The notes below the pieces were generated by a model that was not told the DNA's origin, made no database searches, and saw nothing but the letters and a program-made list of their open reading frames with translations. From assembly GCA_910589095.1 (NCBI GenBank), contig CAJUSN010000113.1, positions 1-8,191 of the forward strand: 8,191 nt of DNA. The letters run 5' to 3'. The first letter of the stretch is position 1, and each line of letters opens with the position of its first letter. Below are positions 1 to 7,948 of this stretch, one piece after another. The position numbers and the translations under genes were made by a program. Origin of the DNA: an uncultured Muribaculaceae bacterium. GTDB taxonomy: Bacteria > Bacteroidota > Bacteroidia > Bacteroidales > Muribaculaceae.

Positions 1-894
1 GGCAACGATATTCAAATCTATGGCAACCGTCTGTATGCCGTGATCAACTGCTCCCATAAAGTGGAAGTTATGGACGCCCACACTCTCCGACGTATAGGAC
101 AGATTGACATTCCCAATTGCCGGTATATTCGCTTTTATGGAGGCGACGCCTACGTGACAAGCTATGTCGGGCCTGTGCAGATGGATCCCGATGCCCAGCT
201 TGGAGCTGTGTTTCGCGTCGACACAGCCTCGCTCCAAATCACCGGCAAATGCACCGTCGGTTATCAACCTGATGAGCTTGAAATCATGGGGGAGTATATC
301 TATATCGCCAACTCCGGCGGTTACCGCGCTCCTAATTACGACAACACCGTTTCCGTCGTGGAACGCTACGGGATGAAACAAGTGCGTAAAATTCCTGTTG
401 GCATCAACCTTCACCGTATCCGAGCCGACCGTTACGGCAAACTGTGGGTCACTTCCCGCGGCGACTATCTCTCAACGCGATCTAAACTATTCGTGCTTGA
501 ACGCGAGAGCCGCTACTCCTCCAATATGATAGTGACCGACACTCTCTCCATCCCATGTACAGAGATGTACATAAGCGGTGATTCACTCTATTTCTATGCA
601 ACTGAATGGAATTACGCTTTGGAACGCAACACCGTCACCTATGGAATCATCGACATTCGCACCCACCGTTTGGTATCCGATTCCTTCATCACCGACGGAA
701 CCGAAACCGACATTGAAATTCCCTATGGTATAAACATCAATCCTTCCAATGGCGACATATACGTGACCGACGCTAAAAACTACGTATCGTCAGGGCAACT
801 CCACTGCTATTCGCGCGAGGGAAAGCGCCGTTGGAGCGTGCGCACAGGCGACATTCCGGCCCACATGACATTTCTCTATCCTCCTGCAAAATGA
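1..894 (+). CDS. YncE/BtuG-like beta-propeller surface protein, C-terminal part (5' end cut by window)
   Basis: The reading frame is open from base 1, so the 297 visible residues are the C-terminal part of a longer protein; the GTG at 40 lies inside the frame and is not taken as the start. The sequence is a series of beta-propeller blades with recurring patterns such as GNRLYAVINCSHKVEVMDA, DELEIMGEYIYIANSGG and NGDIYVTDAKNYVSSGQLHC, the last typical of the final blade of Bacteroidales YncE-family proteins. In this phylum such propellers next to DUF5074 and 'cell surface protein' genes include BtuG, an outer-membrane lipoprotein that binds vitamin B12 and caps the TonB-dependent transporter BtuB. 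A BtuG-like role is inferred from fold and neighbours; the N-terminal lipobox and ligand-contact residues cannot all be checked. An unrelated surface propeller is the alternative. The stop codon overlaps the next start (ATGA), implying translational coupling. Confidence 0.85.
   Translation, partial: GNDIQIYGNRLYAVINCSHKVEVMDAHTLRRIGQIDIPNCRYIRFYGGDAYVTSYVGPVQMDPDAQLGAVFRVDTASLQITGKCTVGYQPDELEIMGEYIYIANSGGYRAPNYDNTVSVVERYGMKQVRKIPVGINLHRIRADRYGKLWVTSRGDYLSTRSKLFVLERESRYSSNMIVTDTLSIPCTEMYISGDSLYFYATEWNYALERNTVTYGIIDIRTHRLVSDSFITDGTETDIEIPYGININPSNGDIYVTDAKNYVSSGQLHCYSREGKRRWSVRTGDIPAHMTFLYPPAK
891..894 (+). promoter_or_regulatory. ATGA stop/start overlap (translational coupling)
   Basis: The TGA ending the propeller gene shares bases with the ATG of the lipoprotein gene. 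No Shine-Dalgarno sequence precedes it, which is usual in Bacteroidota, so re-initiation by the terminating ribosome probably contributes to expression of the lipoprotein. Confidence 0.8.
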
Positions 895-2123
895 AAAAAA
901 ACTATCTTGTCCCCTTCATCACAGTTACGCTGCTCGCGCTTGTATCCTGTGCCAATGAGCCACCGATGGTTAACCTCGGAATCGACGACACATATTCGGT
1001 GTATAGAATGCGCACTCTCCGCCTGCATCCGGAATATCCCGGTGAATCCTACACCTGGACCATGCCTGACTCACGTGGAAACGATTCCATCATATCCACT
1101 TCGCGCACCCTCTATTTCTGCGCGCCCGCTCCGGGCGATTACAACGTCACCCTACGAATTGACTCCCCCACAGACCCGGTAGAGCACCACACATTGATAA
1201 GAGTGTGGGAGGAAGATGTGGCTTACAGCCGCTACATTGACCGAGTGATTGAATATCGCCCCGCCCCCGGGCAGTTCATAAATGAGTTGCCGGCTTATGA
1301 ACCTGGCGACACAGAAGCATCCATGACACGTAAGGCATCAGAGTCGATTTCAGGCACCAATGATGTGCTAATTTCGCTGGGAGGCTACGGTGGATATGTC
1401 ACTTTTGCCTTTGACCATACTGTGGTGAATATCCCGGGACAATACGATTTTAAAATCTACGGAAATTCATTCTATTCGGCCTCCAACCCCAACCCGTCTG
1501 TATCTACACCGGGTGGTAGCGCAGAGCCGGGAATTGTGATGGTCGCTATTGACTGCAACGGCAACGGACTGCCGGATGATCCTTGGTACGAACTTGCAGG
1601 CAGCGAATACTACAAGCCTACCACCCTGCACACCCACACCATTACTTACACAGCACCCGACCCATCACACATTCCAACTCCGCTCAACCCTACCATAACC
1701 GATGCCACATACATTCCTTGGACCACCTCCGACGGCAACTCGGGCCACATACAGCGAAATGCCTATCACGCCCAATCCTACTGGCCTTTATGGATTCCGG
1801 AGACAACACTGACTTTCACCGGAACATGTTTGCCACCCAACGGTGTGGATGAGAGCCATCAAGGAAATTACTTTGTGCTTTACTGTTATCCCTGGGGTTA
1901 TGTGGACAATCATCCCAACAACATTGGCGATCTGTCCTCCTTCGATATCGATTGGGCTGTAGATGCTCTGGGAAATCCTGTAAGGTTGCCGGGGGTTGAT
2001 TTCATCCGCGTATACACAGCCGTGAACCAACAATGCGGCTGGCTCGGAGAAACTTCAACTGAGATATCCCGTGCCGAGGACCTACATATTTCCGATGGCT
2101 CAACGCCCCTTCCCGAACTGTAA
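891..2123 (+). CDS. Outer-membrane lipoprotein: Ig/PKD-like domain plus 'cell surface protein' domain
   Basis: The ATG at 891 is chosen because it opens directly into a lipoprotein signal peptide (MKK, a hydrophobic stretch, then LVSC with lipidated Cys20). An in-frame ATG at 831 would put 20 polar residues before it. Product 410 residues. Residues about 27-111 form a PKD/Ig-like beta sandwich (YTWTMPDS, GDYNVTLRI). Residues about 112-400 form a domain found in Bacteroidales 'cell surface proteins', with the anchors EYRPAPGQF, SLGGYGGYV, a D-C-N-G-N-G-L-P-D-D loop at 221-230 followed by WYELAG, FDIDWAVD, VDFIRVYTAV and GWLGETSTE. The acidic/Asn loop resembles calcium-binding loops; calcium binding is inference. 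The same domain recurs in the protein at 3929-7834. Only one acidic residue lies near Cys20, so a Bacteroidetes surface-export signal is weak. Function unproven; from context it may help the propeller protein capture a ligand, possibly a corrinoid. Confidence 0.9.
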   Translation: MKKNYLVPFITVTLLALVSCANEPPMVNLGIDDTYSVYRMRTLRLHPEYPGESYTWTMPDSRGNDSIISTSRTLYFCAPAPGDYNVTLRIDSPTDPVEHHTLIRVWEEDVAYSRYIDRVIEYRPAPGQFINELPAYEPGDTEASMTRKASESISGTNDVLISLGGYGGYVTFAFDHTVVNIPGQYDFKIYGNSFYSASNPNPSVSTPGGSAEPGIVMVAIDCNGNGLPDDPWYELAGSEYYKPTTLHTHTITYTAPDPSHIPTPLNPTITDATYIPWTTSDGNSGHIQRNAYHAQSYWPLWIPETTLTFTGTCLPPNGVDESHQGNYFVLYCYPWGYVDNHPNNIGDLSSFDIDWAVDALGNPVRLPGVDFIRVYTAVNQQCGWLGETSTEISRAEDLHISDGSTPLPEL

Positions 2124-2138
2124 AAAACAACTGTTTAT

Positions 2139-3917
2139 ATGAAAATAAAACACTCCCTTCTCTTCGCCCTTGGCCTGACAATATCCTTTGGGGCAAACGC
2201 TTACTCCGATAGTGATTTCACATCCGGTGTGTTCATTCTGAACGAAGACTGGTATGGCCACCAGAACTCCACCCTCAACATGTGGTACCCCGATGATGAT
2301 GATCCTTACATGTCGCCCGTTAGGTATCGTATATTCCAATCCGAGAATTCTGGTATGGAAATAGGTTGCACGGCCCAGTTCGGCCAGATATTCGGAGGCA
2401 AACTCTACATAATGTCAAAGCAATATCAGGATCCCGGAGCCAAAATTGCTGGCGGAAGAATCACAGTGATCGACGCCTCCAACATGAAATGCCTCTTCCA
2501 GTCCAAAACCATCAATCCGAATGGAGTGGCTGAAGAGATGGGCGACTCTCAGAGCGGCACCATCACCGGTTCAGCCTTAGGCGACGGACGTGCGTGCTGT
2601 GGCGTGACACCCGATAAAATTTACCTTGGCACTTCTAACGGCATCTATATCCTCAACCCCACCACTTACGCCATTACAGGCCCTATTTCAGGGACTGAAA
2701 ACGAACTGGTTTCCTCCGGCGACAATAATATTGACGGACAAGGGCCTCTATATCAGAATCAGATAGGTGTGATGATCCGCACACAGGATTACGTATTTGC
2801 CATAAAACAGGACTACGGCATACTGTGCATCGATCCCGTCACCGACACTGTGGTCCACAACATCCCGGGCTGTTTCTCAACTATGGTTCAGGCTGCCGAC
2901 GGCTCAATTTGGGCCGGCATGAACCTGGCCGACCCGAACGAAACTAACGAATTCGGTGTGCCTCTAAACCATTACCCCTACGGCACAAACGGTGATGCCT
3001 GGGACGGTGGCGGCCTACTTAGAATAGACCCTTACACACTTGAAACCAAGCAAGTGAAGCTATACCTTGGCGGAGTTCCTCAATCTTGGTACGCTTGGAC
3101 AGCCGGAAAATTAACAGCCTCTGCCAAACGCAATGTGCTATATTTCACTTATTCCGACCCCACGGCCGGACAAGGCGGATGGTTTTCTGATTGCATGCTC
3201 TACCGCTACGATATTGACCGAGACTGGACCGACCGACTCTACAACTCATCAATCGACGGCCTTTGGTTCTACAGTTCTTCACTTAGAGTTAATCCCGTGG
3301 ACGATAAACTCTATTGTCACTTCTATGTTGGCTCATCCATCGCTAACCAGGATTGGGTCTATATACGTTACACCGATGAAGGGAGCACACTGGAGAATGA
3401 CGCGGAATGGAAACTCATCAAGAACTACTGGTACCCTGCCATGTTCATTTTTCCTGACCGTTATGCACCCGTTGTTTCCGAAACGATGCCATCAGTTATA
3501 AGCGTAGGTGATAAACCGGTCACCATTGATCTTGCCGACAAAGTGACTGACCGCGACACTCCTGCCGTTTCGATAGTGAAGCGCATCATAGCCAACACCA
3601 ACCCTGAAGCCGTTGAAGCAAGTTTAGTGAAAGGAAATCTGGTGTTGAAATCACTTGGTAAAGGTACAGCGGAAATCACCGTGCAGTTCGACTCAAACGG
3701 TCTAACCGTAAATCATACCATCAGTGTAAACGCCACTTCAGCGCTTCCTGTTTTGAGTGCCGACTCCGATACTCCTACCGACATTCGGGTCTACAATCTC
3801 AAAGGCGCACTCATAGGCAATTACCGGGTCGCTCCCTCTGAAATGCCATCACTCCTCCCTCCCGGAATCTATATTCTGCATTATAACAATCTCTCTAAAA
3901 AACTCATCATCAATTAA
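2139..3917 (+). CDS. DUF5074-family secreted protein with Ig-like domain and short T9SS-type C-terminal tail
   Basis: Product 592 residues. Residues 1-21 form a standard signal peptide ending in ANA before Tyr22, with no lipobox Cys. Residues about 25-440 match the DUF5074 pattern: GVFILNEDWYGHQNSTLNMW near the start, then YRIFQSENSGMEIGCTAQFG, KLYIMSKQYQDPGAK, IYLGTSNGIYILNP, QDYGILCIDPVTDTVVHNIPG and DGSIWAGMNL, read as blades of a propeller-like fold. Residues 441-533 form an Ig/cadherin-like domain beginning at APVVSETMPSVISVGD with the motif IDLADKVTDRD. Residues about 546-592 (DIRVYNLKG, LLPPGIYIL) resemble the second half of a type A T9SS sorting domain but lack the usual YPNP start, so sorting competence is less certain than for the downstream protein. 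It starts 15 bp after the lipoprotein gene behind an A-rich leader with no Shine-Dalgarno. DUF5074 proteins are recurrent neighbours of btuB-btuG genes; its own biochemical role is unknown to me. Confidence 0.88.
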   Translation: MKIKHSLLFALGLTISFGANAYSDSDFTSGVFILNEDWYGHQNSTLNMWYPDDDDPYMSPVRYRIFQSENSGMEIGCTAQFGQIFGGKLYIMSKQYQDPGAKIAGGRITVIDASNMKCLFQSKTINPNGVAEEMGDSQSGTITGSALGDGRACCGVTPDKIYLGTSNGIYILNPTTYAITGPISGTENELVSSGDNNIDGQGPLYQNQIGVMIRTQDYVFAIKQDYGILCIDPVTDTVVHNIPGCFSTMVQAADGSIWAGMNLADPNETNEFGVPLNHYPYGTNGDAWDGGGLLRIDPYTLETKQVKLYLGGVPQSWYAWTAGKLTASAKRNVLYFTYSDPTAGQGGWFSDCMLYRYDIDRDWTDRLYNSSIDGLWFYSSSLRVNPVDDKLYCHFYVGSSIANQDWVYIRYTDEGSTLENDAEWKLIKNYWYPAMFIFPDRYAPVVSETMPSVISVGDKPVTIDLADKVTDRDTPAVSIVKRIIANTNPEAVEASLVKGNLVLKSLGKGTAEITVQFDSNGLTVNHTISVNATSALPVLSADSDTPTDIRVYNLKGALIGNYRVAPSEMPSLLPPGIYILHYNNLSKKLIIN

Positions 3918-3928
3918 TCAACAACAAA

Positions 3929-6900
3929 ATGAAAAGACTGTTTCTAACACTATTTTGCGTCGCGCTTTTAGCACATGCCGGATGGGCGTCATCCTGGTTT
4001 GTGGCTAAACAGCAGGAACCGGTGACCGATCTGGGCGCCACGTTCAATAAAATTATCACCCTGAAAGTTTCCGACATCTTTGAATATCCCGACAACATTG
4101 ACGGCACAGCTAACTTTGCCGATGAGGGTATTACCATTGAGGCTGTTTCGGACAATCCCGATGTGGTAGGGATTTACGCTTCGGATTATTACACTTTCGG
4201 AAAATATCAACGTATCCAACTCCAACAGAAAGCCAACGGGTTGGGCAAAGCCAACATAACCGTAACCATCAGTAAGGATGGTCAAGAGGCGAAGACCACA
4301 TTCTCCTATGAGTATGTGGCCATGATAGCCCGCGATCTCACCTATGGGGTAAATATCACCGGTCCTACTCCTGTTGATGTGCTTTCAAATGACTCACACA
4401 TGAACCTCAGGTTCTCATCTGAAAACAGCAAGCTCACCGTTGTGAAGCAACCGGCTCTCGGTTCTTGCTCCATTCAGGATGAGTATCATTATGACTCATT
4501 CAACACCTCTTATGCCCGTAATGCCATCGTCTACACGCCTGCTCCCGCAGCAATCAACTATTCCCGTGACTCGTTGCGTTACCGCGTGACTCTTGAAGAC
4601 GGTTCATACGCCGAAGCTACCCTACACATAATAATCCGTGCCAATCCGCTCGTATCAAAAATCATTGAGTTCCTGCCGGCACCCGGCCAATTCACCAATT
4701 CCGGAGGTTCGTTCAATGATGCTTCGTGCCTCATTGGCAAAGGCTCCTCATCCGGTTCCACTTCTGTGCCTCAGGCTGATGGTCTGGTATCGCTCGGCGG
4801 TTTCGGCGGCTATGTTATAGTCGGTTTTGACCAACCTGTGATGAATGATCCCCGCAACCCCTACGGTGTTGACTTCTCCATTGGTGGCAACGCATTCGTT
4901 GCATCCTACAAAGGTGTATGGACCGAGCCCGGAGCGGTGATGGTGAGCCGCGATGACAATGGCAACGGCCTGGCCGATGATGAATGGTATGAACTCGCCG
5001 GCAGCGACTATTGGTTCTCTACCTCTCATCGCAACATAAAGATGACTTACACTGACCCCGCTTATAACACCCGATACACTGTGCCATGGACCACCGACAA
5101 CGGCATGGCCGGCGCCCTGCTCACAAATCAATTCCATCAGCAACCTTATTTCCCCGATCCGGCAATCTATCCAGCGGCTGCCGAACACATGACGGACGGC
5201 ACCCTTACTTACGGTGGAACCCTGATCCGCTCTTCACTCGACAAGCGGGTGCCCTCATACATTGAGTTCTATCGCTGCCCGGCTTTCGGCTATTGCGACA
5301 ATAAGACCAACAACGCCGACCTTACCATAGCCATGAATCCTTACTACGATGATGAACGTGGAAAGTCCACCAACGGCTTCGACATCTCCTGGGCTGTAGA
5401 CAAAGACGGCAACTATGTTGACCTTGACCATATTGACTTCGTGAAGATCTACACCGCCGGTTCAGTAAACGCCGGGTGGCTTGGCGAATGGTCCACAGAG
5501 GTAACCGGTGTCGGCATCACTACCCCCGAACCCGACTATGTCCCGCAGGATTATTACCTCAACTACGCAAGCATCACACAGCTTCAGGTTCCCGTAGGCG
5601 CCACATGCCAATATGAAGGATTGGCCTTCAAAAACGGCCGACCTATCAAAGAGGGTACTCCACGCTGGTGGGTGGATGATGAAAGCATTGGCACCATCGA
5701 CTCCAACGGTGTTTTCACCGGAAAGACCATTGGCAACACCGTGATCCACTTCCAGCAATATCCCGACGCACCGGCCGACGAATTCGATGTTGAAGTGGTG
5801 GCCATGACAGGCGTGATAATTGACATCGAAGGTAACGCATCAACCGTGTCCAACGACTCCATTGCGTGCGTAAACGGTGAAACCATCTACATTAACGTAG
5901 AGTCACTGACCCAAAACAAATCACAGCTTAACGGCACGCAAAGCAACCGCTACATCTACGACACCTACACATGGACAAACAGCGATCCGACCGTAGGTTC
6001 CATATCCAACGGCACTTTCAAAGCCTTGAAGCCAGGCGAAACCATACTCACCGTAGCTTCCGGCATTGACACGGAACTTTCTGCCCAAATAAAAGTGACC
6101 GTACTGCCAATCCCAGAAACAACTCTTATATCGGAGAACATCTACATTCCATATTACACCCCCGACGGATCGCTGACCAATGACAAGATATTCACCAACG
6201 GTCGCAATGCCCGAGCCAACATGCGCTCAATCACCACCGACATTCCCGAGGTCCTTTCGCTTGATAACAATGTAATTGACTATGATTTCCGCAGTCTTGA
6301 CTTCGGTACATTCCCCTTGGGCATCACTGCCGATGCCTACGGGGTGTCGCGCGATTACGCCACAGCCATCATATATGACGCTGATACTCGTCCAACTCCT
6401 CGCCAGCTTCTAATCGCATCCGGCAGCAAGCTCATAGGAATCCCGACTCTATGCGACAGTGTGGCAACTCTCTCCACAGTTGAATATGCCAACGACATTA
6501 ACTCCTCCGAAAACGTCCGCATCATTTCAGAAGGTGCATTTGCATGGATTTCTAATGAGGACGGGACCGCTCGCTTCAACGTTGCGAAGGGTGAACGCGT
6601 TGCTGATTGCAATGCCAAAGCCACCGGACAGATTGCGATAGTAGAGGACAAAATCATCATACCCGGCAGCGATGCCAACACCGTTCTCTACAAAACCGAT
6701 CTTGAACCCTCCGCAATCGGAACAATCGTGACTGAGGACGCGCATCTCTCAACAGAATGGCCCACCCAGGGAGCTCGCATGATAGCATTGGCCGACACTG
6801 TCAATCACTTCACATATCTTGTTACCCGCGAAGGTATCACAGCATTGGACACCGACAACCGTCAGGTTGCTTCTTTGGCTTTGCAGATCGACGCCGTGAC

Positions 6901-7834
6901 ATTAATGGAAGCTACAACTCCAAACGCAGCCCCGCAATCGCCCACAACGGCCCCCATGGCCACGAGCATGTATGAGCTCGCCGCTACCCCGTCCTCATCC
7001 ACTAAGACCAAAACGTCAATTGCAACTGACCACGAGAACAACTTCGACATCTACCTGCGTAACGCACCACAACACGCCTCTTGGCTACGCAGTGTGACAC
7101 GCAATGCCAACGGTTCACTTCTCCTCTCATTGCAATATGAAGGTGCAATTGACGCGGACTCCTCCATCACCGTTATGGCCGAAGCCATTGACAATCTTGG
7201 TGCGTCAGTCAAAACACCCCTCACCTTCACCATAAAGCCACGCATCTATAAACCCTCGGCCAACGCAATGGAAATATATGGTGTTACCGAAGACAGTGAT
7301 TACTCCGCAACCTTTGACCTCGCAGATATATTTGTGCGCAACCCCGCAGTCAATGCCACAACCGAGAAAAACTATTACATCTACACAGACTCCATCATCT
7401 CATCAACACTTCCTCTTGGAGTTGAATTGCAGATTTCCGAAGGCAACCTCCTCATCTCGGCGCCAAAAGGCACCAACGCCATAGGTGACATAACCATTCA
7501 GAGAAGCACCGAGTACAAGAACCGCCCCGAGTATGGCACAAAACTCACCGCAGTAACCATTCCGGTAACTCTTGATGCTTTCGCCGGAATAGGTGATATA
7601 AATGCCGATGCATCACTTGACATTTATCCCAATCCCGCCAGTGACTTCATATCCTTGGGATGCGACGAGCCACTATCCGTTGAGATATTCTCCATGCGCG
7701 GAGCAAGGGTTATGTCAACCCAATGCATGCCCGGTGAATCTATAAAGGTTAGCTCTCTCCCTGCAGGTCTTTACGTAGTCACCGCCACCGACACTGCCGG
7801 ACAGCGTTTCACTGCAAAACTCATGAAGCAATAA
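3929..7834 (+). CDS. Giant multidomain T9SS-exported surface protein (Ig-like and Big_2 domains, 'cell surface protein' domain)
   Basis: Product 1301 residues. Signal peptide 1-20 (GWA before Ser21), no lipobox. Proposed order: Ig-like domain about 28-132 (LKVSDIFEYPDN); VLxND/cadherin-like domain 145-237 (DVLSND, VYTPAPA, LEDGSYAEA); the 'cell surface protein' domain 242-527 shared with the upstream lipoprotein (EFLPAPGQF, DDNGNGLADDEWYELAG at 342-358, FDISWAVDKDG, GWLGEWSTE); a Big_2 domain 541-628 (WWVDDESIGTIDSNGVFTGK); a second, insertion-bearing Big_2-like domain 629-728 (TWTNSDPTVGSISNGTFKA); an unassigned beta-rich stretch about 730-830; a degenerate propeller-like stretch 830-995; a Thr/Ser/Pro/Ala linker 996-1034; two more Ig-like domains about 1035-1106 and 1107-1222 (TFDLADIFVRNP); and a canonical type A T9SS sorting domain 1228-1301 (DIYPNPASD, SSLPAGLYVV, AKLMKQ). 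It should be exported by T9SS and anchored at, or released from, the cell surface. Role unknown; context suggests ligand capture with the upstream propellers. Starts 11 bp after the DUF5074 gene, so the same transcript. Confidence 0.92.
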   Translation: MKRLFLTLFCVALLAHAGWASSWFVAKQQEPVTDLGATFNKIITLKVSDIFEYPDNIDGTANFADEGITIEAVSDNPDVVGIYASDYYTFGKYQRIQLQQKANGLGKANITVTISKDGQEAKTTFSYEYVAMIARDLTYGVNITGPTPVDVLSNDSHMNLRFSSENSKLTVVKQPALGSCSIQDEYHYDSFNTSYARNAIVYTPAPAAINYSRDSLRYRVTLEDGSYAEATLHIIIRANPLVSKIIEFLPAPGQFTNSGGSFNDASCLIGKGSSSGSTSVPQADGLVSLGGFGGYVIVGFDQPVMNDPRNPYGVDFSIGGNAFVASYKGVWTEPGAVMVSRDDNGNGLADDEWYELAGSDYWFSTSHRNIKMTYTDPAYNTRYTVPWTTDNGMAGALLTNQFHQQPYFPDPAIYPAAAEHMTDGTLTYGGTLIRSSLDKRVPSYIEFYRCPAFGYCDNKTNNADLTIAMNPYYDDERGKSTNGFDISWAVDKDGNYVDLDHIDFVKIYTAGSVNAGWLGEWSTEVTGVGITTPEPDYVPQDYYLNYASITQLQVPVGATCQYEGLAFKNGRPIKEGTPRWWVDDESIGTIDSNGVFTGKTIGNTVIHFQQYPDAPADEFDVEVVAMTGVIIDIEGNASTVSNDSIACVNGETIYINVESLTQNKSQLNGTQSNRYIYDTYTWTNSDPTVGSISNGTFKALKPGETILTVASGIDTELSAQIKVTVLPIPETTLISENIYIPYYTPDGSLTNDKIFTNGRNARANMRSITTDIPEVLSLDNNVIDYDFRSLDFGTFPLGITADAYGVSRDYATAIIYDADTRPTPRQLLIASGSKLIGIPTLCDSVATLSTVEYANDINSSENVRIISEGAFAWISNEDGTARFNVAKGERVADCNAKATGQIAIVEDKIIIPGSDANTVLYKTDLEPSAIGTIVTEDAHLSTEWPTQGARMIALADTVNHFTYLVTREGITALDTDNRQVASLALQIDAVTLMEATTPNAAPQSPTTAPMATSMYELAATPSSSTKTKTSIATDHENNFDIYLRNAPQHASWLRSVTRNANGSLLLSLQYEGAIDADSSITVMAEAIDNLGASVKTPLTFTIKPRIYKPSANAMEIYGVTEDSDYSATFDLADIFVRNPAVNATTEKNYYIYTDSIISSTLPLGVELQISEGNLLISAPKGTNAIGDITIQRSTEYKNRPEYGTKLTAVTIPVTLDAFAGIGDINADASLDIYPNPASDFISLGCDEPLSVEIFSMRGARVMSTQCMPGESIKVSSLPAGLYVVTATDTAGQRFTAKLMKQ

Positions 7835-7884
7835 AACACTTTAAATAATAACTCTATATTTTCAAACCATTCTTTTCTGCAAAA

Positions 7885-7916
7885 TCAGCCGGTAGCCTTT
7901 TCCGGGGCCCGGCTGA
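7885..7916. terminator. Hairpin after the operon, probable (bidirectional) terminator
   Basis: TCAGCCGG (7885-7892) pairs perfectly with CCGGCTGA (7909-7916). GCC (7895-7897) can extend the stem by pairing with GGC (7906-7908) across a two-base TA bulge. It lies 50 bp after the last stop codon. On the plus strand no T-run follows directly. On the minus strand the stem is followed by TTTT, the classical intrinsic-terminator form, so it may stop transcription arriving from the right more cleanly than from the left. Confidence 0.55.
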
Positions 7917-7920
7917 CGGA

Positions 7921-7948
7921 CGGCGCGGCTGCGGGAGCAGCTGCGCCG
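7921..7948. terminator. Strong 12-bp GC hairpin with GGGA tetraloop
   Basis: CGGCGCGGCTGC (7921-7932) pairs with GCAGCTGCGCCG (7937-7948) over 12 bp with a single G-U pair, closing a GGGA loop that fits the stable GNRA tetraloop class. Only four bases separate it from the preceding hairpin. The following bases CTCAATTTATAAG give a weak T-rich tract, so on the plus strand it probably ends or protects the operon transcript. The tandem arrangement could instead be a repeat-type element; one copy is seen here. Confidence 0.5.

Noticed and set aside
40..42. GTG as a start codon for the first gene
   Set aside because: The frame stays open to base 1 and the preceding residues (GNDIQIYGNRLYA) continue the propeller pattern, so the gene is truncated by the window rather than starting here.
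831..890. Upstream in-frame ATG for the lipoprotein gene
   Set aside because: It would add 20 polar residues before a perfect MKK lipoprotein signal peptide and overlap the upstream gene by 64 bp; the ATG at 891 fits both biology and spacing.
4748..5188. 146-residue open frame on the minus strand
   Set aside because: It lies entirely inside the conserved domain of the giant protein on the opposite strand, has no recognisable domain, and is explained as a shadow frame.
7855..7862. TATATTTT as a Bacteroides -7 promoter element
   Set aside because: It misses the final G of TAnnTTTG, and no TTTG lies at the expected distance upstream.
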